DNA from: UBA4742 sp037138595
GTDB taxonomy: Bacteria; Actinomycetota; Acidimicrobiia; Acidimicrobiales; Acidimicrobilacustridaceae
Assembly: GCA_037138595.1 (NCBI GenBank)
Contig: JBAXIB010000015.1
Location: forward strand, 20,713 to 84,712
Reading direction: 5' to 3'
DNA: 64,000 nucleotides
Made by a program: the position numbers and the translations under genes. Positions 16,373-25,641 of the stretch are shown piece after piece. Every line of letters starts with the position of its first letter. Position 1 is the stretch's first letter. The notes under the pieces are model-generated. The model was not told where the DNA came from and searched no databases. It saw nothing but the letters and a program-made list of their open reading frames with translations.

Positions 16373-17770
16373 GTGATTCGTTTTCGACCGGGTGTGGTGA
16401 TCGTCGCAACGTTGGTGTTCGCGTCGCTGGCAGGTCCCGTTCAAGGCTCACCCGCGGGCGCTCAAACAACGGCGCAGTTCCCTCAGCCGTTGGTGTCGTT
16501 TGTGCCGTCAAGCGTTACTGGTCCCGTTGATCCCGCGCTTGCCGTTCAATGGGCGGCGGCTGCAAATTCGGACGCAACGGGATCGGCTGAGCCCGATCGG
16601 GTGCCGGTGGCGCTGCATTTCGCCCAACCGGTTGTTCTGCCTACCGATGCCTATCGCGTCTCGGTTCTGACTGGTTCGCCGTTGGGAGCGCGAAGTCGCG
16701 CATCGTTTGTTCGTTCAGCGGGCGTTGAATCCGGCACGTTGGAAACCAGCCAGGACGGACTGATTTGGATCGCGGCGGGGACTACTGCCGCGACCTTCAG
16801 TGCGGATGCGGTTGTAATCGATGTGCCAATCAATACCGTTTACACCTCGTCTCCAACAAGTGCGATGTGGGTGGAAGCTCAACTCGGGACGACTAGTGCT
16901 CGCACCAGTCGATCGCCGGCCTACTCACTCGCTGCATTCCTGGGTGTCACTCGCGACGGACTTTTTCCTTCGTCGACGTGGGGTGATCTTGCTGCGCCAC
17001 CATCATTTTTTCCGTCCATTCCATCGGTGGTGCTGATCCCTGGGGTTGCTCCGACGGTGTCGGTCGACAATCAAGCATTGATCGTCGATGAACGAGTGCC
17101 CGTGCCGGACACCATTGGTGGCCAAGTAGTGACGAGTTCCACTGACGTGGTCACGTTTATGCCGGGGTTCACGCCGACCGGCGCGACTAACGCGGCAATT
17201 GCGATTGATCGTACAACCGGCACGATCCGAGCCTTGACTGGCTCGACGGGGATTCCGGCTGACCGAACCGGTGACCAGTCGTGGCTCGTAGAAGGACTCT
17301 CGGCAACCGATCCCGGCGGCGCTGCTCATGTCGTGATTGATCTTGAAGCAGTCACGTCGGCAATGGGTATCTCCATCGGCGACGCTGACACCTTTGGCAT
17401 CGGACTGCAGCGCACCTTCACCCTCGCTGATGGTTCAACCGTGTCGGCATCATCGGTTGTTGGCTCATTGAGTTGGTTACAACAGTCGACAGTTCCAGTC
17501 GAACCGGCACCCGCAGAGGCTTCGTCGAACGCCGATCGCGTCGCACAACAGCAGATGGTGCTGCTGGTCACGGCTGGAGTTGCCGCGGTGCTGGTAGTCG
17601 CGGGCTTGCTGAGCGTGCGTGCGCGGCGACGTCGCTCAGCTGAAGGTTCTCTGGTTGCTGGGCGTTCGCCCGATGAAGCACTTGCGGCATTCGTGACCGA
17701 GGTCGACGCGATGAGCGAGCGGGTTGATCGTTTGGGTGTGTCACCGAACGATCCCGATACTCGGTCTTAA
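16373..17770 (+). CDS. surface protein with signal peptide and C-terminal membrane anchor, function unknown
   Basis: The 465-residue protein starts at a GTG and has a clear signal peptide (about 1-30, VVIVATLVFASLAGPVQGSPAGA). The extracellular part is rich in Ser, Thr, Val and Ala, of beta-rich appearance, and contains no motif I recognise. A single membrane segment at about 397-417 (MVLLVTAGVAAVLVVAGLLSV) is followed by RARRRR and a cytoplasmic tail of about 45 residues. It would sit outside the membrane with a stop-transfer anchor. It starts 34 bases after the permease gene and may be co-transcribed with it. I do not know its function. Confidence 0.7.
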   Translation: MIRFRPGVVIVATLVFASLAGPVQGSPAGAQTTAQFPQPLVSFVPSSVTGPVDPALAVQWAAAANSDATGSAEPDRVPVALHFAQPVVLPTDAYRVSVLTGSPLGARSRASFVRSAGVESGTLETSQDGLIWIAAGTTAATFSADAVVIDVPINTVYTSSPTSAMWVEAQLGTTSARTSRSPAYSLAAFLGVTRDGLFPSSTWGDLAAPPSFFPSIPSVVLIPGVAPTVSVDNQALIVDERVPVPDTIGGQVVTSSTDVVTFMPGFTPTGATNAAIAIDRTTGTIRALTGSTGIPADRTGDQSWLVEGLSATDPGGAAHVVIDLEAVTSAMGISIGDADTFGIGLQRTFTLADGSTVSASSVVGSLSWLQQSTVPVEPAPAEASSNADRVAQQQMVLLVTAGVAAVLVVAGLLSVRARRRRSAEGSLVAGRSPDEALAAFVTEVDAMSERVDRLGVSPNDPDTRS

Positions 17771-17839
17771 CGACAGTCGCCTGCGCTGAGATCAAGCGCT
17801 TGCCGTTGGCGGTTTCGGCCCGCTACACCGCTCGTTGGT

Positions 17840-18205
17840 CTAGAGCGTTTCTGGCCCGAAGTAGGTACACCCGGAAGTGCACGTTTCGCGAACCCGAATG
17901 CAGGTCAATGCGGGAAGCGCGGCAATGAGCCGTGGCCAAATCCACAGGGCGATATGTTCGCTCGTTGGATTTTCTAGGCCGGGAATCTCATTCAGGTATC
18001 GGTGGTCAAGCTGGTCATTGAGCGGTTCCCACGCGGCGCGCAGGTCGGCGAAATCCATGACCCAACCGCTTACCGATCCGACCTCACCCGAAACCGTGAC
18101 TTCAATACGAAACGAGTGGCCATGAAGGCGCGCACATTTGTGATCGTCAGGTACCTGGGGGAGTCGGTGCGCGGCTTCGAAACTGAACTCCTTAAACAGG
18201 TCCAT
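17840..18205 (-). CDS. queD: 6-carboxy-5,6,7,8-tetrahydropterin synthase
   Basis: The 121-residue protein has the QueD/PTPS zinc and catalytic pattern: FEAAHRLP, then DDHKCARLHGHSF (C-x3-HGH), and VMDFADLR. The C-terminal VRETCTSGCTYFG replaces the VxET stretch of PTPS proteins. QueD turns dihydroneopterin triphosphate into CPH4, the second step to preQ0 and queuosine or other 7-deazapurines. It is the last gene of the minus-strand run queC-queE-queD, 53 bases after queE. folE, which supplies the substrate, is not in this window. Confidence 0.93.
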   Translation of the reverse strand: MDLFKEFSFEAAHRLPQVPDDHKCARLHGHSFRIEVTVSGEVGSVSGWVMDFADLRAAWEPLNDQLDHRYLNEIPGLENPTSEHIALWIWPRLIAALPALTCIRVRETCTSGCTYFGPETL

Positions 18206-18258
18206 TCGTCAGTCTCGCCCGAAAACTGGTCGGCAATGAAACCATCGGGTGACATGGC

Positions 18259-18894
18259 TCATGGAATACCGATTGTCTTGTGGGTCTGCACGCTGAGTCG
18301 CCACTGTGGATGTTCGAGGCAATAGGCAACGGCGATCGCAGTGTTTCGGTCTCGTTCGGGTCCGTCCATGGGCTGCAAATAAAAGTGATCGAATGCGAGA
18401 TGTTGATACCGCTCGGGTTCGCCACCGGCCTGTGGGTAAACCAACTTCAGTTCGTCACCGGATTGCACGACGAGATCTGCTTGAGCCTTGGGGCTGACGC
18501 AAACCCAATCGATGCCTTGGGGAACAGGCAGTGTTCCGTTGGTCTCAATGGCAATGCGAAAACCGCGATCGTGCAGTGCGTCAATGGCCGGTTCGTCGAG
18601 CTGAAGCAGCGGTTCGCCGCCGGTACACACGATGAATCGATGGGTGGTGTCGATCGCGGCCCAGTTTGACGCGACCGCATCGGCCAGTTCGTCGGCAGTG
18701 GCGAAGCGCCCTCCTCCGGGCCCATCGGTGCCGACAAAATCGGTATCGCAAAACTGACAGATGGCGCTTTGGCGATGCTGTTCGAGTCCGCTCCAAAGGT
18801 TGCAGCGCGCAAACCGACAAAACACCGCGGCTCGACCGGCATGGGCTCCCTCACCTTGCAGCGTCGAGAAAATCTCCTTCACCGAATACGACAC
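18259..18894 (-). CDS. queE: 7-carboxy-7-deazaguanine synthase, radical SAM
   Basis: The 211-residue protein carries the CX14CX2C variant radical-SAM cluster motif of QueE (RCNLWSGLE ... AICQFCDTDF), the GEG(A) start (FSTLQGEGAHAG) and the CTGGEPLLQ SAM-binding element. It converts CPH4 to 7-carboxy-7-deazaguanine. It lies 10 bases after the queC stop, on the same strand, and queD follows. The length is normal for the actinobacterial or proteobacterial short form. Confidence 0.93.
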   Translation of the reverse strand: MSYSVKEIFSTLQGEGAHAGRAAVFCRFARCNLWSGLEQHRQSAICQFCDTDFVGTDGPGGGRFATADELADAVASNWAAIDTTHRFIVCTGGEPLLQLDEPAIDALHDRGFRIAIETNGTLPVPQGIDWVCVSPKAQADLVVQSGDELKLVYPQAGGEPERYQHLAFDHFYLQPMDGPERDRNTAIAVAYCLEHPQWRLSVQTHKTIGIP

Positions 18895-18904
18895 GCTGCG
18901 GAGC

Positions 18905-19642
18905 CTACGCCTCAGTCGTCATCGAACCGACTCCGGTTTGATACGTGGTTGGGTCGACAACCCCGGCGTCTCGGAATCCTTTTTTGCGAAGCAAACACGA
19001 ATCGCAATGCCCGCAGGCCAAACCATCGGGCGAGGGGTCATAACAACTAATCGTGTGGGCGAAGTCCACGCCGAGCGACATGCCGAGGGTGATGATTTGC
19101 GCCTTACTGAGCGCTATAAGTGGTGTGTGAATCCTCAATGCATTGGTACCTGATACGCCAGCGCGAGTCGCCAAGTTCGCCGTTGCTTCAAAGGACTGAA
19201 TGAATTCGGGGCGGCAGTCGGGGTAACCGCTGTAATCGACCGCGTTGACTCCAATGAAGATGTCGGTCGCACCTCGAACTTCGGCAAGCGCGAGCGCGAA
19301 CGACAAGAAAATAGTGTTGCGGGCTGGAACGTAGGTGATGGGAATTTCGGCGCTGGCGAGTTCAGTTACGTCGTCGTGCTTTGGTACTGCGATGTCGGCT
19401 GTCAGCGCAGATCCACCGAATGTGCGCAAGTCAATCTCGCAGATGACTTGTTCGGTACCGGCATGGTGAGCAATTCGCGATGCAACTTCGATTTCAAAGT
19501 CATGGCGTTGCCCGTACCGGAAGCTGATGGCGATGGGATCAAAGCCATCAGCTTTCGCAATTGCTAGGCACGTGGCGCTATCGAGCCCACCGCTGAGCAA
19601 TACAACGGCGGGCCGTGGCGAAGCCGCAGCTGCTTGGGTCAT
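18905..19642 (-). CDS. queC: 7-cyano-7-deazaguanine (preQ0) synthase
   Basis: The 245-residue protein begins with the PP-loop ATPase motif LLSGGLDSATC (S17-S22). It ends with the zinc cysteine cluster ISCYDPSPDGLACGHCDSCLLRKKGF. QueC makes preQ0 from 7-carboxy-7-deazaguanine with ATP and ammonia. It is the first of the three que genes. The carboxylesterase gene ends 11 bases upstream on the same strand, so the four may share a transcript even though the esterase has no clear link to deazapurines. Confidence 0.94.
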   Translation of the reverse strand: MTQAAAASPRPAVVLLSGGLDSATCLAIAKADGFDPIAISFRYGQRHDFEIEVASRIAHHAGTEQVICEIDLRTFGGSALTADIAVPKHDDVTELASAEIPITYVPARNTIFLSFALALAEVRGATDIFIGVNAVDYSGYPDCRPEFIQSFEATANLATRAGVSGTNALRIHTPLIALSKAQIITLGMSLGVDFAHTISCYDPSPDGLACGHCDSCLLRKKGFRDAGVVDPTTYQTGVGSMTTEA

Positions 19643-19653
19643 GGCATTCGAGC

Positions 19654-21210
19654 CTATGCCTGCCCCACCGATGCAGAATTCCAGATTTCGCGTTCAGCCG
19701 CACCTGGGTCACGAAGGAGTTGAATCGTCTCTCCGAATTCGACGACTTCACGACGATTGGTGTCGAAGGTCGGCCATGGCTTCGCAAGGCCGGCGTGACT
19801 CGGGTTGCCGGTGTGAGCGAAAGCGATCCATGCATCGTGCAACGCGAGTGCAAGTTCGCTGACGTCTTGATCGGTTCCCAAAAACATCTCAGCGCCAGGT
19901 TGTTCGAGGGTGTTGAATACGAATGGAATTTCCAGCGCGTGGCATGAACCAAGTTTGCCGTCGAAAGCTCGGGACGCCCAGCTAAACAGATACTGGAACG
20001 TGTTGTTGGGCTGATGTCTAGACTGTGCTTCCAACATCCGGATCGCCGGAATTCGGAATACGTGATCGGTCAGGACCGCACACCACAACTCATCCGCGGA
20101 TGCATCTGGGCGATGCTTTCGGTAGGTTTCGATGAGTGATGCGCCATCGTTGCCGAGATGCGGCACGAGGCTGTCGGCCCGGCGGAGCAAGGTTGGATCA
20201 TCGAGCCCGCCAGGACTCATGAGGTGGAAAAGGTTCCATTCGTCGGCGGTCGTGCCGGCAAGCAACGCGACGTCGCTCGACAAGCCGCGTTCGATGGCAA
20301 TTTGAGGAGCATCCGGTAGCGCAATTCCATCGAGTACTGGCTGGAACGGCATTGCCAACGCAATGCCGTCGATGCCCGCCAAGCTTCCGGGATCGGCCAA
20401 CAACTGCGCTTCGACAACTTTCTGAGCCGTGACGATTGATTCCGGTGATGCGGTAAGGAGCGCTTCGAAATCGGTCGTGCCGAATGCGGTCAAGAATGCA
20501 GCCGTAACGGCGTCAGCGGTGGCCAGTGACAGAACGTTCGCGGTGGCACCACTTTGGGCAATTGCTTTGTGGAAAAGTCCATGGGCCTGGGGCATACCGA
20601 GGAGTGTCCCGACGCTCATGGCCCCAGCTGACTCACCGAAGATGGTGACATTGTCGGGGTCGCCGCCGAAGTTAGCAATGTTGTCGCGAACCCACGCAAG
20701 TGCCGCGACCTGATCAAAAATTCCCACCAAGCCCGACGATGCGTAGTCGCTGCCGCCGACTCCGCCGAGTTGAAGGAAACCAAGTGCGCCCAAGCGATAG
20801 TTGATGGTGACGACGACGACGTCGCCTCGCCGCACGAACGACGATCCGTTGTACCAAGGCGTTGAGCCAGTACCGCTAGTGAACCCGCCACCGTGGATCC
20901 ACACCATCACGGGCCGACGTCCATCGTCGATCGCCGAAGTCTGAACGTTGAGGCATAAGCAGTCCTCGCCCATTGCCGCCATGGGGCTATCGCCGAGCAA
21001 GCCACCCAGCATGGTGCCCGGCTGCCAAGCCAGCGGACCAAACTCGGTCGTATCGCGGGTGCCAGTCCAAGGTTCAGCAGGTGTAGGCGGGCGAAATCGG
21101 CTGTTGCCCCCCGCTGAAGCCGCATACGGAATTCCGGCGAACAGGATGACGTCATCCTGAACGCGCCCTGCAACGAGCCCAGTGGCAGTTGATGCGGTCA
21201 ATGTGGACAT
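19654..21210 (-). CDS. type B carboxylesterase (alpha/beta hydrolase)
   Basis: The start is the ATG at 21210 (MSTLTASTATG), six bases after AGGAG; an in-frame upstream start at 21246 lacks this. The 518-residue protein has the type B carboxylesterase pattern: FAGIPYAASAGGNSRFRPP, EDCLCLNVQT, the oxyanion loop WIHGGGFTSG, the nucleophile elbow FGESAGAMSVG and a late His in the LGSCHALEIPFVF region. It hydrolyses carboxylic esters; the substrate cannot be told. No signal peptide is seen, so it is probably cytoplasmic. Confidence 0.9.
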   Translation of the reverse strand: MSTLTASTATGLVAGRVQDDVILFAGIPYAASAGGNSRFRPPTPAEPWTGTRDTTEFGPLAWQPGTMLGGLLGDSPMAAMGEDCLCLNVQTSAIDDGRRPVMVWIHGGGFTSGTGSTPWYNGSSFVRRGDVVVVTINYRLGALGFLQLGGVGGSDYASSGLVGIFDQVAALAWVRDNIANFGGDPDNVTIFGESAGAMSVGTLLGMPQAHGLFHKAIAQSGATANVLSLATADAVTAAFLTAFGTTDFEALLTASPESIVTAQKVVEAQLLADPGSLAGIDGIALAMPFQPVLDGIALPDAPQIAIERGLSSDVALLAGTTADEWNLFHLMSPGGLDDPTLLRRADSLVPHLGNDGASLIETYRKHRPDASADELWCAVLTDHVFRIPAIRMLEAQSRHQPNNTFQYLFSWASRAFDGKLGSCHALEIPFVFNTLEQPGAEMFLGTDQDVSELALALHDAWIAFAHTGNPSHAGLAKPWPTFDTNRREVVEFGETIQLLRDPGAAEREIWNSASVGQA

Positions 21211-21299
21211 GGCGCACTCCTTGGGAGTCAGTGGGGTGATGCCCATTCCGGGCTATCGGGTGGCATCGTTCTACACTCTCTCAGTGGAGTTGGGCCGAT

Positions 21300-22259
21300 T
21301 TGCCGCCGAAGGACTCGATGGACCACCCGAATCTCCGAACTCGAAACCTGGCTGCTGGCCTCACCGCATTGTTTGTTGCGTGCGCGCTCGCGTCATGCAG
21401 CACGATGTCGTCACGCGCCTTAATTGGCACGCCGGCTGATCCATCGAGTTCGACGTCGACGACTTCGGTTCCCGCGTTCGTGTCGCTGTTGCACCCGGCC
21501 AACGGATTTCAAATTCCTGATACGCGATCGGTGGTGTTGCAAAAAGTGCCGGGCAAGCAGTCAGGTCCGCAACTTGGTGTCCGCGGCGGACAAGCAACGA
21601 TTAGCGGTGGGGTAACCGGACCAGATGGTGCAGTGGCCGGAGCGAGCGTTCTGATTGAACGGTTCGTTGGCACGCTCAGTACCTCGGTCACGGTGACAAC
21701 CGATGACGCTGGACATTTCAGCATCGATTCGGTGCTCGGCGGTCGGTATCGAGTTCGCGCGTGGCTACAACCTTCGTTGGCAACCTTGGAACCACCGACC
21801 GCGTTCGTTGCCGATGGCGGTCATTTGAATTTCGACATCAGCGTTGAGCGTTACGATGCCATGCGCCTGCAAGTCATGGCGGGGGCAGCGACTATGCGGA
21901 TAGGCGATCCGGCGCCAGTCGACGCGCTCTTGGTTCAGGAATCGGTTGACAGCCAAGGAATTATCCGCAGCGTTGGTGTGAGCGGAGTGGCGATCACGCT
22001 GTCGTCGAAGTCGGCGGTGATGATCGGCACACCTAATCCGTCAACAACTGGTCCTGGCGGTCGCTCACAATGGCAGGTGACCTGCCAAGGTACTGGCACC
22101 GTTTCAGTGACCGCGTCGGCCGCGGCATCAGGGTCAGGATCAGCAGGAAGCTCGTCGATTACCGCAACGGCGGAGTTGCCTCCGTGCAGCGATCGCTCGT
22201 CATCGTCCACTACGTCGACAACGTCGGATGTAGCGACCACAACAACGACTAAGCCATGA
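21300..22259 (+). CDS. lipoprotein with carboxypeptidase-regulatory-like domain
   Basis: The 319-residue product has an N-terminal signal ending in a lipobox, LFVACALASC (Cys at about 33); an ATG at 21318 is an alternative start. Residues about 95-165 (ATISGGVTGPDGAVAGASVLIER ... TTDDAGHFSIDSVLGGRYRVRAW) look like a carboxypeptidase-regulatory or SdrD-type Ig-like domain. A second beta domain and a Ser/Thr-rich tail follow. The stop TGA overlaps the ATG of the PBP gene (ATGA, 22256-22259), so the two are translationally coupled. A role as cell-wall partner of the penicillin-binding protein is inferred from this coupling. Confidence 0.75.
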   Translation: MPPKDSMDHPNLRTRNLAAGLTALFVACALASCSTMSSRALIGTPADPSSSTSTTSVPAFVSLLHPANGFQIPDTRSVVLQKVPGKQSGPQLGVRGGQATISGGVTGPDGAVAGASVLIERFVGTLSTSVTVTTDDAGHFSIDSVLGGRYRVRAWLQPSLATLEPPTAFVADGGHLNFDISVERYDAMRLQVMAGAATMRIGDPAPVDALLVQESVDSQGIIRSVGVSGVAITLSSKSAVMIGTPNPSTTGPGGRSQWQVTCQGTGTVSVTASAAASGSGSAGSSSITATAELPPCSDRSSSSTTSTTSDVATTTTTKP

Positions 22260-24526
22260 CGAAAAACCAGCGGCAGCGACGACGAAACAGCGAAAGACTG
22301 AACGGTGAGCCGAGTCGACGGCCGATCACTCGTCGTGGACTGCGCACCGGAGTTCGCGTGCTGCTTGTTGTCGCGCTCGGAGTACCGCTGATGATTGGCG
22401 CGGCGGCAGCATCGGGTTTCGGGTCGCTGTTGTATGGGGATTTGCCGGGCACGGTTCCGGAAGAACATGAGCGCGTTATTTCGCGGCCGAGTTATGTCTA
22501 TGACAGCACCGGCGCGCAGATAGCGACTTTTCGTGAGTTTGACCTGAATCTTCCAATGACCAAGGAGGATGTTCCACAGGTCTTAAAAGATGCCGTCATT
22601 GCTGCCGAAGACCGAAAGTTTTGGACCCACAACGGTGTGGATCCCGAAGGATTGATTCGCGCTGCGGTCACAAATTATCGCGAGGGAGAAACTGTTCAGG
22701 GTGGTTCGACGATCACCCAGCAATACGTGAAGAACACATATCTCAGCAATGAACGTTCGGTGGAACGCAAACTGAACGAGGCAGTGTTAGCCACCCGACT
22801 TGAACGGGATCTGACCCAGCAACTTGGGTCAACAAGAGCCGCGAAAGAAGAGATCCTTTTTCGCTATCTCAACACGACGTATTTCGGAAGCGGTGCCTAT
22901 GGAGCGGCCGCCGCCGCGCAGTCGTATTTTCGCACCGACGTGCATGATCTATCCATCTCGCAAGCGGCAGCGCTTGTCGCCATTATTCCGGCACCTTCGA
23001 AGTACGGGCCGCGTGACGACATCGGCAAAGCCGAGCAACGGCGCAAAGAAGTACTGGGCGAGATGCGCGACCAAGGATCGATCAGCGATGCGCAATATGA
23101 AGACGCGAAGGCCAAGGTGCTGTGGGTCGATGGGTTTGGCACGCCATCGGTTCCCACGACCGCGGTGTTCGGTCCGCCCGAGAAGGGCGCAGCGCAGTAT
23201 CCGTTCTTTGTTGATTATGTGCGTCGGTACTTGATTGACAAATACGGCGAAGATGCGGTTTATCGCGGGGGCCTTCGGGTTGATACCACCATCGATCCTC
23301 GATTGCAGGGGTTAGCTGAAACAGCCGTTACCGACGTGGTGAATAAGGCGCGGCCTGACCCGGCTGGACATCCACTAGGCATGGCCCTGGTATCGGTCGA
23401 ACCGTCGACGGGCTATGTGAAGGCGATGGTCGGTGGGCAAGATTTTGCAACCAGTCAAGTCAATCTCGCACTCGGCGGAAGTACCGGCTTCCAACCGGGT
23501 TCGTCGATGAAGCCCTACACGATGGCAGCCGCTCTTGAACTTGGCGTAACTCCCGAGACAGTGTTCCCCGCCGTTGGTGCATGGCCGGTGCCGGGTTGTC
23601 GCAAAACGCCAACAAATTCATGTGTCATAAATGGCGAAGCGGCTAGCACGATGGCGCCGGCGATTGCCGAATCGAGCAACACCTATTTCGCGGAACTCGC
23701 CTACGACATTGGCCCAAATAACATTGCGCGCATGGCAAATCGACTCGGGGCGCGTGCTACGCCGGGCGCCCCGATCGGGATCGATGCCACGAGAACGAAT
23801 TACGCGGTTGGATTGACCCTCGGCACGTCGGAACTTTCTCCACTTAACCAAGCAGTGGGCTTTGCGACATTCGTCAATCACGGGGTTCGGCATGATCCGA
23901 CCCCGGTAACCCGAGTGACTGAGCCAAATGGGAGAGTGCTCGAAAACAATGCCAACCAACCGGGCACACCAGTACTGAACGCGGCCATCGCCGACACCGT
24001 GACTGACTTGTTGCGGGGGCCGGTTACGTTTGGAACCGCAAGCCGTTCCTTGGCCGATTTTGGTCGACCCGCAGCGGGCAAGACAGGTACCACGCAGAAC
24101 AATGCCGATGCATGGTTTGTCGGATTTACCCCGCAACTTTCGACCGCGGTTTGGCTCGGTCACACCGATGGAATCAACACGCTGGTCGGATTTGGTTCTG
24201 GTCCGGTATTCGGCGGAACAGTTCCGGCCGCAACTTGGAAAGCATTCATGAAACCGGCACTTGAAGGCGTTGCTCCATTGGATTTCGTCATTCCTGGCGC
24301 GCTGCCTGCGCCGGGCGGAGGCGGACTCGACCAAGGTGCACCGCTGGATTCGGGTGCTCGCCGAGCCAACGAATTGAATGTTCCGGATCTTCCTCGAGAT
24401 TGCGGCGGTCCATGCATCGCCGCTGATGCGCCAGCATTACCGAAGCCAGTCACTCCGAGTCCGCCGAGTTCTGCGCCAGCGACTGAAGCCACAACCACGA
24501 CTACTACGAAGAAAAAGGGGCCATGA
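22256..24526 (+). CDS. bifunctional penicillin-binding protein 1A (transglycosylase and transpeptidase)
   Basis: The 756-residue protein has a basic cytoplasmic start and a membrane anchor at about 33-53. The GT51 domain shows E118 in AAEDRKFWTHNG, GGSTITQQYVKN and RKLNEAVLATRLE. The transpeptidase domain has S416-x-x-K419 (GSSMKPY), S473-S-N475 and K609-T-G. All catalytic residues are present. It polymerises and crosslinks peptidoglycan outside the membrane. The tail after about 690 is Pro/Thr-rich and ends TTTTTTKKKGP. It is coupled at both ends, overlapping the lipoprotein stop and the start of the pseudoprotease gene by four bases each. Confidence 0.95.
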   Translation: MTKNQRQRRRNSERLNGEPSRRPITRRGLRTGVRVLLVVALGVPLMIGAAAASGFGSLLYGDLPGTVPEEHERVISRPSYVYDSTGAQIATFREFDLNLPMTKEDVPQVLKDAVIAAEDRKFWTHNGVDPEGLIRAAVTNYREGETVQGGSTITQQYVKNTYLSNERSVERKLNEAVLATRLERDLTQQLGSTRAAKEEILFRYLNTTYFGSGAYGAAAAAQSYFRTDVHDLSISQAAALVAIIPAPSKYGPRDDIGKAEQRRKEVLGEMRDQGSISDAQYEDAKAKVLWVDGFGTPSVPTTAVFGPPEKGAAQYPFFVDYVRRYLIDKYGEDAVYRGGLRVDTTIDPRLQGLAETAVTDVVNKARPDPAGHPLGMALVSVEPSTGYVKAMVGGQDFATSQVNLALGGSTGFQPGSSMKPYTMAAALELGVTPETVFPAVGAWPVPGCRKTPTNSCVINGEAASTMAPAIAESSNTYFAELAYDIGPNNIARMANRLGARATPGAPIGIDATRTNYAVGLTLGTSELSPLNQAVGFATFVNHGVRHDPTPVTRVTEPNGRVLENNANQPGTPVLNAAIADTVTDLLRGPVTFGTASRSLADFGRPAAGKTGTTQNNADAWFVGFTPQLSTAVWLGHTDGINTLVGFGSGPVFGGTVPAATWKAFMKPALEGVAPLDFVIPGALPAPGGGGLDQGAPLDSGARRANELNVPDLPRDCGGPCIAADAPALPKPVTPSPPSSAPATEATTTTTTKKKGP

Positions 24527-25632
24527 GCGACGCCGATCCGCCAGCTAACGGACCAATTCCCACGATTAACGAACCAGTCGTTGCTGTGTCTGTACCCATC
24601 GCTCCACCTCCGCCGAATGCCCCACCTCCGCCCGATGCGCAGCGGAATGCTTCCCAAGGTCGCTCAGGCCTAGCGCCGAGCGCGACGCGCTCGAATGGTG
24701 AACGGCGAAGTGAATGGCGGCGATCGGAAAAAGCGCGTCGTTATGCGGCGCGCAATTCGGTGCGGTTCCCAATCTTTACTCGGTCGGTATTGCTGTGGTT
24801 GATGATATTTGCACTCGTCGGTTTGTCCTTTGGTGCCAGCGGTGCGTTCTGGTGGACACACTTCAACAGCCAAATCAGTCAGTTGCGTGCCGACACCCAA
24901 GATTTTGAAACCCGTTCACAGTCGGCGTCAGCAGATATCGAGAAGCAAAAGAATGACGCCGAAGCATCGATTTCCAATGCTCTCAAACCGTTAAAGGGGT
25001 TCCTTGATGACACCCAAACGATTCAGTTGGCGCAGGCGTTTGCCCCTTCGGTGTATTCGGTAGTGACCCTTGACGATCAGGGACGCCCATCGGTTGGCAC
25101 CGCATTTTCGGTTGTGACGAGCGATACCGAAAGCTTGATGCTCACGTCGTATACAACGGTGCGGGCTGCGTCAGTTCGCCCTGGTCCAGCCATTACGTTG
25201 CACAAGAGCGGTGAAGACTTGCCGGCCAGCCTCATTAGTTGGGATGCCGAGCACGATTTAGCGTTGCTGCGCGTGGCCAAAGGAAACATCACAGTGCTGG
25301 ATTGGGCATCTGATGAGGTCTCTGCGCAGGCGCTCGCGTCGCGGATCTTTCCAGTGAGCGGAACTGGCGGCAGCGGAGCAACGCTCACCAACGGATCATT
25401 GATTGATCAATCGTCAGCCGGTTTTCAACACACCGCGCCTTTGGGCGCGGATTTTCAAGGTGGACCGATCGTGAACGCTGACGGCAAAGTCCTGGGAGTC
25501 GCCTCGCTCACCTATTCGCCGCTCGGTTACGACAATGGCGAGATCCATTTTTCGCCGTCGATCACCATGGCATGCATCAAGGTGCTGAGCTGTGGCGGTG
25601 GCACACGCTCCCAGGGGACACCGGGCGGATGA
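24523..25632 (+). CDS. membrane-anchored trypsin-like protein with lost catalytic His and Ser (pseudoprotease)
   Basis: The 369-residue protein has a Pro-rich cytoplasmic part (1-60), a basic stretch, one membrane segment (about 88-110) and a short coiled coil (115-160). A trypsin/HtrA-like domain follows at 170-355. The fold can be traced by QAFAPSVYSVVTLDDQGRPSVGTAFSVV, HDLALLRV (Asp245 kept) and GGPIVNADGKVLGVASL. The usual TxxHV is MLTSYTTV (206-213), with no His, and GNSGGP is DFQGGP, with Gln at 312 in place of the nucleophile Ser. It therefore probably cannot cleave peptides and may bind them. Overlap with the PBP1A gene suggests a regulatory role in wall synthesis (inference). Confidence 0.75.
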   Translation: MSDADPPANGPIPTINEPVVAVSVPIAPPPPNAPPPPDAQRNASQGRSGLAPSATRSNGERRSEWRRSEKARRYAARNSVRFPIFTRSVLLWLMIFALVGLSFGASGAFWWTHFNSQISQLRADTQDFETRSQSASADIEKQKNDAEASISNALKPLKGFLDDTQTIQLAQAFAPSVYSVVTLDDQGRPSVGTAFSVVTSDTESLMLTSYTTVRAASVRPGPAITLHKSGEDLPASLISWDAEHDLALLRVAKGNITVLDWASDEVSAQALASRIFPVSGTGGSGATLTNGSLIDQSSAGFQHTAPLGADFQGGPIVNADGKVLGVASLTYSPLGYDNGEIHFSPSITMACIKVLSCGGGTRSQGTPGG

Positions 25633-25641
25633 TCGGGCTGG

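Noticed and set aside
24523..25632. Active HtrA/MarP serine protease
   Set aside because: The catalytic His and Ser positions are replaced (SYTT and FQGG); only Asp remains.
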